DNA of 31,218 bases from Coemansia sp. RSA 922 (GCA_027577415.1 JANBQS010000138.1:1-31218), one strand, 5' to 3'; shown: positions 1 to 8,878, numbered from the stretch's first letter. Numbers and translations are program-made. The notes: a model not told the origin generated them from the letters alone.

Positions 1-3000
1 GGCAATTCTCGTACGTTTATGATTGCCACTATTTCTCCTGCCGATTTCTCAGAGACCCTAAGCACATTGCGGTATGCCGACCGAGCCAAGCACATTGTCA
101 ATCAGGCTACGGTCAACGAAGACGCCACTGTGCGCTTGGTACGCGAGCTGAAGGAGGAGGTCGCTGGACTTCGACACCGACTATTGCTGGCTGGTGGCGA
201 TTCGAAGGGCGGTGATTTGGAAGATCAGCTGCGTGCTAATGAAAAGCTGATGGCCGAGCTTAATCAGACCTGGGAGCAAAAACTGGCCCGCACGCAGGCG
301 GTCCAGGCAGACCGCGAGCGCGCATTGGCTGCGCTGGGCATTTCCATCGACACTAATAGCGCAGGGCTTGGCGTCGGCCTGCATGCGCCACGGGATACCC
401 CGCACTTGGTCAACCTCAGCGAAGACCCGCTGATGTCAGAGTGCCTCGTGTACAATCTCAAGCCCGGCCACACGACCGTAGGCAGTGGCGATGACGTCGA
501 CATCAGGCTCAGTGCGTCGGGCGGTGTTGCTCCACGGCACTGCTACTTTGAATACTGCGAGGAGGGCGGCGGCGTGGCAGTGCATCCAATTGACAGGGCG
601 CTGGTGCTTGTCAATGGCCGGCCTATTGGACTGCCTAGGGTTCTGCGGTCTGGGTATCGTGTTATCATTGGCACGTCGTTTGTATTCAGATTTAATCACC
701 CGCCACAAGCCCGTCAGGAACTGTTGTTTAGTGCTGAGCAAGATACTGCTCAGTCATCGGCGCCTAGCAGTGACAGTCTTCCAGAGTTAGAGTCGAGTGC
801 TGCTGACTGGCATTATGCCTGGCACGAGGCTCATCCGGACCATGCTAGCACCCTGGCTAGTTCCGAGTTTAATCCAGTCCCTGACTACTCGCCAAGCCTG
901 TGGAGCGATTCAATGAGCGAGTTCTCTGACTATGCTGACTCCGCCCCATCAGCTACAGCAGCTCCGCGCTCTGTTGCCGCTGTGTCCATAGCAGGTGGAA
1001 GTAGTAATACAAAGTTATCAGCGTCGCTGCGTAGTCGCGCAATGAGCCTTTCACAGCAGCATCAGCTCCAGCAACGGCGACAGAGACGCAACTCGGCGAT
1101 AGTGGCAGCACCCGAGGACCACTCAGCTTCTTATGATCCGCGGCGGGCACGCGGACAGACAGTCACTGGGCTCCAAAACGCAGTAGCCATTGTTGAGACC
1201 GATGAGCAGCAGCTAGTTGAGAAAAGGCTGGCGAGACTGGTGGCGCGGCAGTGGCGGCGGTACAAGCTGATGAAGGTCGGGCAGACGATGCTTCAAAACG
1301 CCATACACTTGAAAGAAGCCAACGTCATCAGCAAAGAGTTGGGCCAAAAAGCCGTATACCAGTTTGCCATATTGCGTGGCGGCGGTGCTGAGGGGTTTCC
1401 CGTATCGCCATTAGAGCCTGATGCTCTTCCCGCGTTGTTGTCTGACTGGGACTCGATATCGCTTGGCAATCGCGTTGAGCGTATCCGCACATTGTGTTGT
1501 CCGACACCCGAAAGTTCTGTTCCTCATGTAGTGGTCAAGGTCCTTGATATTGCGAATACGTGCTGGTATGTATGGTCGCTGGATACTTTTCTCGAGCGGT
1601 TGGATAAAATGCGCCGCCTGTCGACTGTCAAGGGATCCTATCGTGCTCACTTAGTGCTTGAGCCCTTTCACGCTCATCCGGCCCCTCGCTATTCGTGTAT
1701 TGGCACGGCGATATACCCGATTTGGCCCGGGCAAAGGTCATATTCGGCTAAAATCGACGCTCCCGTAGTCGATGCTCTCAGCGGCTTAGAGCGTGGTCGC
1801 GTGCTAGGTAGCTTGGCGGCACTTCCTATCCGCAATAACGCGGGACATTCGTCGCAGTGGAGTCTCATTGTACATGTCAAATCACTTCATGGCGTGAGCG
1901 AGACTGAGATGACCAGCGTCCACTGCCTTCTGCGTCTGGCCCGTGTACATGGTCTCTTATCGCCGACCGTTGTTGATTCCCCATCGATGAATGACCAGCG
2001 ACCACTCAGTAGTCAAAGCGGTTCGCTGAGTAGTCATTCGCGCGAGTGCTCGATCGATCTCCAACAAGTCACTGTAGTCAGCAGCGTAGCCTCAACCGAC
2101 CAGCATTCTGCGTCCCGATTCAACAGTGCGCCGTTAAGTGGGTTTGGCGATGGACCTGTCAACATACATTTCAGACAGCAGTGGACTGTAGACCAGCTAA
2201 CTGACGATACCTGTGTAGTCATTGAGTTCTTTGGCGCTGCACAGCCCTTGGCCTTGCGTCGAGCATTCCACGAGGACGTGCAAATCGAACAGTCTTTACG
2301 CGCCCTACCCCTAGGTGGCCTGTCTCGACAGCCGTCGTTTGTCACGGGTGCGCCTCAGTTATCGGCTAGTCAGAATTTGTTAGTCGAGAGACTGCACGAG
2401 GAAGAGTTGTTTGTTGACTCTCAGCATGAGCTCGTCTTGTGGATACGCGTTTTAGAGTTGGGACTCGATGGTCAGTGGGAAAGAGCGCCGTGTATTAGAG
2501 CACAAGGGTCGGCATCTTTCTTGTTGAGACAGGGGCTGCAGCGTCGAGTACAGTTGTGTATTGGACATAATACCAGTCAACATTTGCGTATTGCGGGTGT
2601 CACCGAGCTAAGTATTGGTCGTCCTACGCTGGTTGACGAAAAGGGGCGGACCGTATCTCAGTGCTTGAACCCCGGAATGGCGCAGTTACCAGTCATTGAT
2701 GTGCATTTGGCCGATAGAGACGGGCGTTTAGATAACCGGTGCTTTGTCACAGCGACTATGCCTTGGGATACATCGGTCTACGGGTCTACGTTGTTGGATA
2801 TGCCGACTGACCGTGGTATGTGTGTGCGTCTGGCGATGTCACTCAAATTGGAGATTGAGAATGGCGAGGGACTTGTAGAACTATGTACAGATATATTCGC
2901 ACAAGTTCATTCCCGTCAATCGACTATTGGTCGTACTAGTGGCTGGCTATCTGCGTTGACGGAGAATGCCAGTGAGATAATTCGTTCAGGTATCGCGCGC

Positions 3001-3894
3001 ATATCCGACGTTATTCCTCCACTCTCACCTCCCTCAGAATTTGCGCCTTTGGTTGACCCTGTGTTTCGAGTGTTTTCTGTTACGCTTAGTCCCGTCAATC
3101 CTGCTCGTGGCGGTCGGAGCAATTTGTGGCGACTTAATACGGGTAAAAAATACGTTAGAGGCGAAGAAACTCTTTTACCATGGCAGCCCCGCAGCGTACA
3201 GTTTGTTGACGAGTTTCATCGTCTGGAACATATAGAGGCTTGGCGACTTGTCGTGGCAAGGACTAGAGAGCAGATCGAAGCTATTGGTCCCTCCAATATA
3301 AGTACCGAGGACGTTGCTGTGGTTCAAAGGTTTTTGTCAGAGGAAGAAGGGTCAGTACGTTTGTTGACGTTGAGACAGGAGCGTATTCGTAGACGTGTTT
3401 TAGAGGCTGTACGAAAGATCAAGGCATTCCGGTGCGTACCTGATAGTTGCTTAGGGTTACAGCAAGAGCCGATACAAGCCAGTATTCTTGATTCATCCGA
3501 GTTAGAGGACGATTTGTCTATGGCTGATATTAAAAGACTGATCAGACGTCAGCCGCGAAGTATACGTTCGGTGCTTATGCAGGGTCATTTCTGTTACCAT
3601 GGGTGGGTGGATCTTTTGGATACTAATGCTGGTCCTGATCAGTGGGCATGTCGGTGGTTGGTCGTTGAGCGGCCGTATATTTTTGTATATGCGACCAAGG
3701 CGTGTTTGTATCTGGATAACGTCATCAATATCTCGTCGGCTCGTATCAGCATTGACCATCATGTTTCGGAAATGTTGGGTCGTCAGGGCGTATTGGCATT
3801 GTATACTAATACTAATGCCTATTTGTTGTGTCCGCCGGCAGATGAATTGGAAAAATGGATCTCGGCTATAGATAATTGGTTTTATATTTTGTAA
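1..3894 (+). CDS. unc104: Kinesin-3 (Unc104/KIF1-type) motor, 5' truncated by window edge
   Basis: This is a plus-end microtubule motor of the kinesin-3 family, which carries vesicles and early endosomes. The reading frame is open from base 1, so 1297 residues are visible and roughly 300-350 residues of motor domain lie upstream. The first residues (GNSRTFMIATISPADF, then ETLSTLRYADRAKHIVN) are the end of the kinesin motor. A short neck coiled coil follows (VRLVRELKEEVAGLRHRLL). An FHA domain spans about residues 144-240 (TTVGSGDDVDIRL, RHCYFEY). A KIF1-associated segment lies around 400-460 (RQWRRYKLMKVG, LKEANVISKELGQKAVYQF), the KIF1-type DUF3694 region at about 800-890 (LRQGLQRRVQLCIG), and a C-terminal PH domain at about 1187-1297 that should bind phosphoinositides on cargo. 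A Ser-rich, low-complexity linker separates the FHA and KIF1 segments. The loop after ISPAD looks about two residues shorter than is usual for the family. The domain order leaves little doubt about the family; the symbol is by family resemblance. No intron is needed in the visible part. Confidence 0.95.
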   Translation, partial: GNSRTFMIATISPADFSETLSTLRYADRAKHIVNQATVNEDATVRLVRELKEEVAGLRHRLLLAGGDSKGGDLEDQLRANEKLMAELNQTWEQKLARTQAVQADRERALAALGISIDTNSAGLGVGLHAPRDTPHLVNLSEDPLMSECLVYNLKPGHTTVGSGDDVDIRLSASGGVAPRHCYFEYCEEGGGVAVHPIDRALVLVNGRPIGLPRVLRSGYRVIIGTSFVFRFNHPPQARQELLFSAEQDTAQSSAPSSDSLPELESSAADWHYAWHEAHPDHASTLASSEFNPVPDYSPSLWSDSMSEFSDYADSAPSATAAPRSVAAVSIAGGSSNTKLSASLRSRAMSLSQQHQLQQRRQRRNSAIVAAPEDHSASYDPRRARGQTVTGLQNAVAIVETDEQQLVEKRLARLVARQWRRYKLMKVGQTMLQNAIHLKEANVISKELGQKAVYQFAILRGGGAEGFPVSPLEPDALPALLSDWDSISLGNRVERIRTLCCPTPESSVPHVVVKVLDIANTCWYVWSLDTFLERLDKMRRLSTVKGSYRAHLVLEPFHAHPAPRYSCIGTAIYPIWPGQRSYSAKIDAPVVDALSGLERGRVLGSLAALPIRNNAGHSSQWSLIVHVKSLHGVSETEMTSVHCLLRLARVHGLLSPTVVDSPSMNDQRPLSSQSGSLSSHSRECSIDLQQVTVVSSVASTDQHSASRFNSAPLSGFGDGPVNIHFRQQWTVDQLTDDTCVVIEFFGAAQPLALRRAFHEDVQIEQSLRALPLGGLSRQPSFVTGAPQLSASQNLLVERLHEEELFVDSQHELVLWIRVLELGLDGQWERAPCIRAQGSASFLLRQGLQRRVQLCIGHNTSQHLRIAGVTELSIGRPTLVDEKGRTVSQCLNPGMAQLPVIDVHLADRDGRLDNRCFVTATMPWDTSVYGSTLLDMPTDRGMCVRLAMSLKLEIENGEGLVELCTDIFAQVHSRQSTIGRTSGWLSALTENASEIIRSGIARISDVIPPLSPPSEFAPLVDPVFRVFSVTLSPVNPARGGRSNLWRLNTGKKYVRGEETLLPWQPRSVQFVDEFHRLEHIEAWRLVVARTREQIEAIGPSNISTEDVAVVQRFLSEEEGSVRLLTLRQERIRRRVLEAVRKIKAFRCVPDSCLGLQQEPIQASILDSSELEDDLSMADIKRLIRRQPRSIRSVLMQGHFCYHGWVDLLDTNAGPDQWACRWLVVERPYIFVYATKACLYLDNVINISSARISIDHHVSEMLGRQGVLALYTNTNAYLLCPPADELEKWISAIDNWFYIL

Positions 3895-3993
3895 TTTTTT
3901 ATGTAGGTTTTTTGTATTGATTTTATTTTATTTTATTTTTATAAGCCTTTGTTGAATGGAAAAGAGAAACAAAAGTAATGTTATGTAGTACTC
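3895..3993. terminator. Shared 3' region of the convergent kinesin and F-box-like 1 genes
   Basis: These 99 bases separate two converging stop codons. On the plus strand a TATGTA element (3900-3905), like the efficiency element of fungal polyadenylation sites, sits right after the kinesin stop and is followed by a T-rich run. Read on the minus strand, the same run (about 3921-3942) gives several overlapping AATAAA-type hexamers 50-70 bases beyond the F-box-like stop. The 3' UTRs of the two genes probably overlap. Cleavage sites cannot be placed from sequence alone. Confidence 0.5.
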
Positions 3994-5760
3994 TTAATCA
4001 AGCGATTGTGCCGACGCCTGCGCTAGTTGCGCTAGTCGCGCTGGCCGTGCGGCCTTCTTCGGCTTTATAGGAGGAGGCTTTTTCGGCTTTACAGGCACAG
4101 CATTTATCATTCTATTAAGCTCCGTGGCATACTTACTATATGAACCGCTCTCCAGGGCATTGGCAACCTTGACAGAGTAGCTTTTAAGAGCTTTTGGCTT
4201 GCTCTTTATAACACGGAGCTTTGGGCATGCAAGTGCCAAAAGCAAGACGAGGTCTATAAATAGGGAAAACTCCCGGTTGACAAAATTATTTATCTCCCAA
4301 GCCTGCAAATTCTTTCCCGTATTACAATATGTGGAAGCTATGTGGTCAGGGAGCTCTTCGATGGCAATGTTCTCAAGCTCTGGTCCCAGGCCGTTAATGC
4401 TACTGTTAAGGTTGACAAGGGCTGGAAGTGCCTTTACTAGACTTAAAATGTTGAAAAATGATGGGTTGTCCAAGTGCATATTAAGTACTCTAATAGTATC
4501 GAATGTCTGGCCACGTTGCATTGCGACAATTGGCAATTTCCAAAAAGTTTGTGACCATGTTTTCAAATTTTGAGCAACGCTCATCAAATTCTTCAGTAAC
4601 TTAATCTCATCAGCCTGGGAGACAAAAAGAGTATCGCCAAAGTCTTCATTAATGATTACATGACGCAGTACTTTGTGTTTGTTTTCAAATGTCTTGCACC
4701 TGTTGAACATAGACACATCACCCCTGTCCAAAGTGATTTGGAGATACTCTAGAGTTGCAGCGTTGTCACGGAATAACACATCATTATTAAATGGATAATG
4801 TGAGCCCAGTTGTAAAGTTCTTAAAACGGGAAATAATACAGTCTCTGCCGTAACTACCATTGGATCAGTATCGTGTTTAGCACACCAGCGCAGTTGCAGA
4901 TGCTGAAAATTAGGGTATACAACAGCCTCCCCATCTGTGCCATATAGTATCATGTTCGCATTACTTATATCGATATCTAGATACTGAAGCGTACTCGCGG
5001 ACTTGCGCACCAAGACTTTATGTGCAGGTTGCGAAAATGAATAACCAAAGTTAATTGAAGAAAGTGGTGGGATGTCGTCAATGGTGGATAGTTTTTCAAC
5101 ACCGGCTTTATACATGTAAAGGTTTGCACGTTTCGTAGAGGCATAGAGCACATTTGCCAGTGCTTTTAATATATCATCTTCCGAATTGCTGCCAAAGTTG
5201 TCAATGGGGTTTACTTCCTGCCTACCGAATTCTTGACATGCTATCTCTATCGTTGTTGCTGCGGGGGCCATTGATTTCAGTAGTTTGGCAAACTCGAGAG
5301 TATTGGGAATGGAGTTGCATTTAGAATCAGTGTACTGACCATAATAGTCGATTACGCCGATAGTAAGCTTGTAGACTAAGGGAAAGCATTGCGTGTCTCC
5401 AAGATAATCAACCAGCAGCTTCTGAGCCATTCCACTAGCAATGCCAGACATTGGGGCACACACATGAATCTCCTTGGCCAAGTTTTCAACATTGTGTGGA
5501 AGTGATTTCTGTTTCACCCACACTGGTCGCTCGAGATACACTTTATTGGTCGGAATATCAATGGAGAATGTAAGCTCTCTCCACAGACATTCAAGTGCCG
5601 CCTGTCGCCAAGTAGAACTCACAGTCAGCAATTCCTTCAGATGGGATTTCTCACAGCTAGACGCATGTAAAGGAGACCTCTGCTCGTTCACTACCCACTT
5701 TAGAATCGAACGTAGAATGTCTACGTGAAGATCTTGAGCTGGTGACAAGTGGTTGGTCAT
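3994..5760 (-). CDS. F-box-like protein 1 of a four-member local family
   Basis: A 588-residue protein, probably a substrate adaptor of an SCF ubiquitin ligase. The start is the ATG at 5760 (MTNHLSPAQ); the frame runs a few codons further only to a TTG, and this ATG matches the starts of the three paralogues and has A at -3. An F-box-like segment covers residues 5-65 (DILRSILKWVV, then LKELLTVSSTWRQAALECLW), the pattern that contacts Skp1 in F-box proteins. The rest is leucine-patterned and LRR-like without clean repeats. Blocks shared with the paralogues include LLKSMAPAATTIEI, VYPNFQHLQL (near 281), DVLF-DNAATLEYL (near 325) and IASTYCNTGKNLQAW (near 466). Unlike the others it ends in a basic Lys/Pro/Ala tail (KPKKPPPIKPKKAARPARL) built by small DNA duplications. 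It is convergent with the kinesin and divergent from paralogue 2. Substrate unknown; the F-box call rests on motif reading. Confidence 0.8.
   Translation of the reverse strand: MTNHLSPAQDLHVDILRSILKWVVNEQRSPLHASSCEKSHLKELLTVSSTWRQAALECLWRELTFSIDIPTNKVYLERPVWVKQKSLPHNVENLAKEIHVCAPMSGIASGMAQKLLVDYLGDTQCFPLVYKLTIGVIDYYGQYTDSKCNSIPNTLEFAKLLKSMAPAATTIEIACQEFGRQEVNPIDNFGSNSEDDILKALANVLYASTKRANLYMYKAGVEKLSTIDDIPPLSSINFGYSFSQPAHKVLVRKSASTLQYLDIDISNANMILYGTDGEAVVYPNFQHLQLRWCAKHDTDPMVVTAETVLFPVLRTLQLGSHYPFNNDVLFRDNAATLEYLQITLDRGDVSMFNRCKTFENKHKVLRHVIINEDFGDTLFVSQADEIKLLKNLMSVAQNLKTWSQTFWKLPIVAMQRGQTFDTIRVLNMHLDNPSFFNILSLVKALPALVNLNSSINGLGPELENIAIEELPDHIASTYCNTGKNLQAWEINNFVNREFSLFIDLVLLLALACPKLRVIKSKPKALKSYSVKVANALESGSYSKYATELNRMINAVPVKPKKPPPIKPKKAARPARLAQLAQASAQSLD
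4020..4092 (-). repeat. Short duplications coding the tail of F-box-like protein 1
   Basis: Three near-identical 9-mers lie head to tail at 4020-4046 (GCGCTAGTT, GCGCTAGTC, GCGCTGGCC). They encode part of the RLAQLAQA stretch on the minus strand. Just beside them, two about 17-base copies (4051-4068 and 4076-4092) encode the repeated (I/V)KPKK segments. The tail of this paralogue therefore looks as if it grew by local in-frame duplication. None of the other three paralogues has it. Confidence 0.75.
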
Positions 5761-5946
5761 GGTGCCTAATAACAACTGGTTGAAAATTGCTAAAAAAGAG
5801 ATGGATAGCTTGCTGAACTAGTAAATGGCTTGGAAGCGAATAAAGAAGAAAGAAAAGATGAAAGGGATGGGAGGCCTCCAAAGCTCTTACATCCAAAGCT
5901 GTCCAATTTTTTGGCTGCATTTGCAATGAGACTTTGTACAAGGCTC

Positions 5947-5982
5947 GGCAAAGGAGACAAAGGAGGCAAAAGAGGCAAAGGC
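5947..5982 (-). repeat. Four-copy tandem 9-mer TCCTTTGCC upstream of F-box-like 1
   Basis: On the plus strand the copies read GGCAAAGGA, GACAAAGGA, GGCAAAAGA, GGCAAAGGC with no spacer. In the direction of F-box-like gene 1 this is GCCTTTGCC, TCTTTTGCC, TCCTTTGTC, TCCTTTGCC, about 187-222 bases before the ATG. The same 9-mer occurs in the same orientation upstream of F-box-like 3 and 4, so it is a candidate transcription-factor site rather than a chance microsatellite. The function is inferred from position and recurrence only. Confidence 0.65.
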
Positions 5983-6501
5983 TGCGGCACAAAGTCCCAC
6001 ATTCGTGATTATTTAATCTAGTAGTCATTTTATCAACTTGGAACATGTTTGCGAGTAGAATATATGAGCGAATATAATTGAGTGAATTAGTGGATGTGAG
6101 CAATAGCAAACTAAGGAGCCTTTATCCCCATCTTGAGGAGAAGCGATCCATATCTACTGGCCCACTCAGTGATCACTGCGGCCACCTTTGGCTGCAGCTC
6201 TGCGTGTCTCAACATGTGAACCACCCTTGAGGATCAGAAAATCACAGGACTGGGTGCGACATGGAGCTGGCACAAAGGTTGCAGGTTATATCCCCAGACA
6301 TTCTAGAGGCAAGTGCATGGTTATGATTTCTTGTTAACAATCCAAGAGTAACAAAGTATATTCTAAACTACCCGGTTCACAGCCAGCCTTCTATCTGGCG
6401 CCCACACAAGCCACACACGTTTAAAGCGAATTTACCAGCCTCTTGCGTGGTGTCTGCAATAATACAAAAAATTTTAAAGCTACTTTGGCCACATACTTGT
6501 T

Positions 6502-6572
6502 CTTTGACGACAAAGAAACAAAAATGACACGACAATGACAACCACATCTTTTTTGTTTCTTTGTCGTCAAAG
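6502..6572. repeat. Perfect 23-base inverted repeat with 25-base spacer
   Basis: Bases 6502-6524 are the exact reverse complement of 6550-6572, with 25 bases between. Each arm contains a CTTTG/CAAAG pair around a GACGAC/GTCGTC core. A further six bases pair outside (GGCCAC at 6487-6492 with GTGGCC at 6573-6578) after a nine-base bulge on the left. The element lies about 150-220 bases upstream of the F-box-like 2 ATG. It could be a symmetric protein-binding site, a transcript hairpin if transcription starts upstream, or the remnant of a small foldback element. No target-site duplication was evident. Confidence 0.8.
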
Positions 6573-6721
6573 GTGGCCTTTGAGGTTAAAAAAGAGAGGA
6601 CTCATGCCTCAGAGTGGTCAAAGGCAAAGATGCTTTCGATAAACGACCAAGCCTAGTCTTTTCCTTCACTTTCTCTAAATCACTTTTTTATTTATCTCTT
6701 ACACAAATTTATTTTCCAAGC

Positions 6722-8467
6722 ATGTCCAGCAGTGTATCACCAGCGCAAATCCTCCCCTATGATGTACTTCACAGAATTGTAAAGCATGTGGTAGGTGAGT
6801 CGAGGACTCCACTAGGAAAAGTGAGCAACCATAGGCATGGTTTAAAGGAAATGCTGACCGTGTGCTCCAGTTGGCGACAGGTAGCACGTGCGTGTCTGTG
6901 GAGGAAGTTGGAGTTTACCCTAGATGGAATGACGGATGAGGTGAATCTTAATCCCCCACCTTGGCTAAGCAAGGCTGAGCTGTCACCTAGTGCTGCAAAT
7001 CTGGTCAAGGAGCTTCATGTAACTGTCCCATGGTCCACCATGGTTAACGGCGCTGCCTATAAACTACTAGGTGGTTTTATTGGAGAAATGAGAGCGTTTC
7101 CATTTGCGTATAAATTAGTTTTCATGGTAAGCGAGTTTACAGGCAGATCGTCATACCCAAAGAATAGTGCCATCTCCAACGTCCTTAATTTCGCTCAGCT
7201 GTTAAAGTCTATGGTTCCAGCAGCTACAACAATCGAAGTGCTGACCGCTATCAAATTAGTCCTAGAAGATGATGTCGAGGAAGAGCTCATTATGGCAGTC
7301 AATGATAGCACAATCGACGTCTCAAGTGATGAACATAAAGTAGTGCCAGACGAGGAGCTTATTGGTATATTTAGCCAAACACTTTACACCGACGTTAAAC
7401 GTGCAGTACTTGACTTGGGATTGGCTGGGCTCAAGAATTTGCCTGTTATTGGGCTCATTCCACAGCTATGTTCACTATCATTTACAAGTGGACTGTCACC
7501 AACTACAAACGCAAATTTGGCACACAAGTCGGCCACTACACTTCAACGCATGGAGGTAGGAATTCGTAATGCAAACATGCTACTGTATGATTCAAGTGGC
7601 AATGCTGTGGTTTACCCGAATTTACAGCACTTGCTACTGCACTCTTGTATTCGCAGCCAGTCTGGTGTAAAGGTAAATGCAACCGCAGCTAGCGTTGTAG
7701 CATTTCCCTTTCTAAAGACCTTGAGAGTGTCCTCTGTTTATCCATTTTTTACTGACGTACTGTTCCGAGGCAATAGTGCTACTCTAAAGCATGTAGACTT
7801 TCCCGTTGATAGGGACACAATTATAATGCTGTGTAGCAGTCAATCATTTAAACACAAGCGTATAGCCCTGCGCCATGTATTTGTTAAAAGTAGCTACTCG
7901 AGTGGGGATCTTTCACTTATTCCTGAGGTAGACATGAACCGGTTCTTGAGCAATCTAGCTGGAAACGCTCAAAAACTAATATTTGAAACACCACTATTAC
8001 CCGAGATGTCAATTTCGGCAGCACTAGATGTAAAGGGGTTCAATGACCTCCAAGAGTTTGACACAGGTTCTGATAGTTTGTCCCTTTTCAAGGTGTTCGC
8101 CCTATTGAAGGCATTTCCGGCACTTGTTAAACTTCGAAGCAAAATCTGTGGTTTGGGCTCAGAGCTTGAACACATTGCAACTGACGACTTGCCGGACTAT
8201 GTTGCTTCTACATATTGTAATGTGGGAAGTAACCTTAGAATGTGGCATATGTCTTCGCTAACAAGCACCCACGCTACTGAAACCATTGAGTATATTTTGC
8301 TATTGGGTCTTGCGTGCCCAAAGATCAGTCGAATCGAATGTCTTTCTAGTGTTATTGGAGGGTATCGCGCCAAGATTACCAAGGCACTAGAGAGTGGTCC
8401 GTTTAGTAGGTATGACTCGCAACTTGGCAGACTTGTCAATGTTTTCTACAAGAAAAGAAGCTCTTAG
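6722..8467 (+). CDS. F-box-like protein 2 of a four-member local family
   Basis: A 581-residue paralogue. The ATG at 6722 (MSSSVSPAQILPYDVL) was chosen because the upstream extension begins with GTG, translates a T-rich leader and has no counterpart in the family; A is at -3. The F-box-like segment is at residues 6-62 (LPYDVLHRIVKHVV, LKEMLTVCSSWRQVARACLWRKLEF). Conserved family blocks follow: LLKSMVPAATTIEV, VYPNLQHLLL, YPFFTDVLFRGNSATLKHVDF, FPALVKLRSKICGLGSELEHIA, LPDYVASTYCNVGSNLRMW. Between the ATTIEV block and the next one it carries the longest insert of the four, strongly acidic (DDVEEELI, DEHKVVPDEEL). It is transcribed in the same direction as paralogue 3 and divergently from paralogue 1. 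A role as an SCF adaptor is inferred from the F-box-like motif; the substrate is unknown. Confidence 0.8.
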   Translation: MSSSVSPAQILPYDVLHRIVKHVVGESRTPLGKVSNHRHGLKEMLTVCSSWRQVARACLWRKLEFTLDGMTDEVNLNPPPWLSKAELSPSAANLVKELHVTVPWSTMVNGAAYKLLGGFIGEMRAFPFAYKLVFMVSEFTGRSSYPKNSAISNVLNFAQLLKSMVPAATTIEVLTAIKLVLEDDVEEELIMAVNDSTIDVSSDEHKVVPDEELIGIFSQTLYTDVKRAVLDLGLAGLKNLPVIGLIPQLCSLSFTSGLSPTTNANLAHKSATTLQRMEVGIRNANMLLYDSSGNAVVYPNLQHLLLHSCIRSQSGVKVNATAASVVAFPFLKTLRVSSVYPFFTDVLFRGNSATLKHVDFPVDRDTIIMLCSSQSFKHKRIALRHVFVKSSYSSGDLSLIPEVDMNRFLSNLAGNAQKLIFETPLLPEMSISAALDVKGFNDLQEFDTGSDSLSLFKVFALLKAFPALVKLRSKICGLGSELEHIATDDLPDYVASTYCNVGSNLRMWHMSSLTSTHATETIEYILLLGLACPKISRIECLSSVIGGYRAKITKALESGPFSRYDSQLGRLVNVFYKKRSS

Positions 8468-8878
8468 TGCAGCGGAAAAGTTGCATCTCAAAAATAACGA
8501 TATATGTTTCTAGATATTGGATATGGACAATACTTTCTTTCTCGTGGCTACCAGGGCTATTCATAGTCGCTTTAGTGCAACTTTTCAATAACATTTTATT
8601 CACTGATTTTGATTAGTTGATCCCTCACCAGAACAAAGGCAGAGCACTCACTGGGGACACACACTTTGCCTCCTTTGCCGGGGAAAGGGTTGCTTTTTAG
8701 CAAGGCAGGGAAGACTTTATGTCCAAGCACAAGCAAGAAACTGAACGGTCAAAGAACGAAACAGCTTACAAAAAAATCTTTTTCGGATTCCCATTCCCAC
8801 TTTTTTTCAATATATTTTATTTCCTCCCCCAAGCTCTCCTGTATTCAGTGCTTTTGAACTTGGCTATTAATATTCGCA
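8468..8878 (+). promoter_or_regulatory. 3' end of F-box-like 2 and promoter of F-box-like 3 (411 bases)
   Basis: There is no gene here; an open frame of about 63 codons near 8666-8857 is a shadow with no family resemblance. The first part is AT-rich and should hold the poly(A) site of F-box-like 2. The second part has two tandem copies of the family 9-mer (8662-8679), then a T-rich leader with ATATATTTTATTT (about 8809-8821), then the ATG at 8879. Confidence 0.55.
8662..8679 (+). promoter_or_regulatory. Two tandem copies of the TCCTTTGCC-type 9-mer before F-box-like 3
   Basis: CACTTTGCC and TCCTTTGCC lie head to tail about 200 bases upstream of the F-box-like 3 ATG. Orientation relative to the gene and distance match the four-copy array before F-box-like 1 and the degenerate pair before F-box-like 4. 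A shared activator or repressor site is the simplest reading. Confidence 0.55.

Larger units (their letters stand above)
5761..6721. promoter_or_regulatory. Divergent promoter region between F-box-like 1 and 2 (961 bases)
   Basis: No gene is supported here; the short open frames inside are low-complexity and begin at non-ATG codons or lack any family resemblance. The region holds the upstream sequence of both flanking genes. Near gene 1 lies a four-copy 9-mer array (5947-5982). Near gene 2 lie a 23-base inverted repeat (6502-6572), another CAAAGG cluster at 6617-6629 and a pyrimidine-rich leader just before the ATG at 6722. The middle (about 6110-6480) is less AT-rich and shows no motif I can name. 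No tRNA or other RNA gene was recognised. Confidence 0.6.

Noticed and set aside
6395..6402. TGGCGCCC resembling the tRNA-Lys primer-binding site of LTR retrotransposons
   Set aside because: Only eight bases match, no LTR end CA precedes it, and no gag or pol coding sequence or LTR pair is nearby.
6110..6480. Possible tRNA or other RNA gene in the less AT-rich middle of the F-box-like 1/2 intergenic region
   Set aside because: No A-box/B-box pair or cloverleaf could be found by eye.
8666..8857. Short open frames between F-box-like 2 and 3
   Set aside because: They overlap the 9-mer motif and T-rich leader and show no protein-like pattern.
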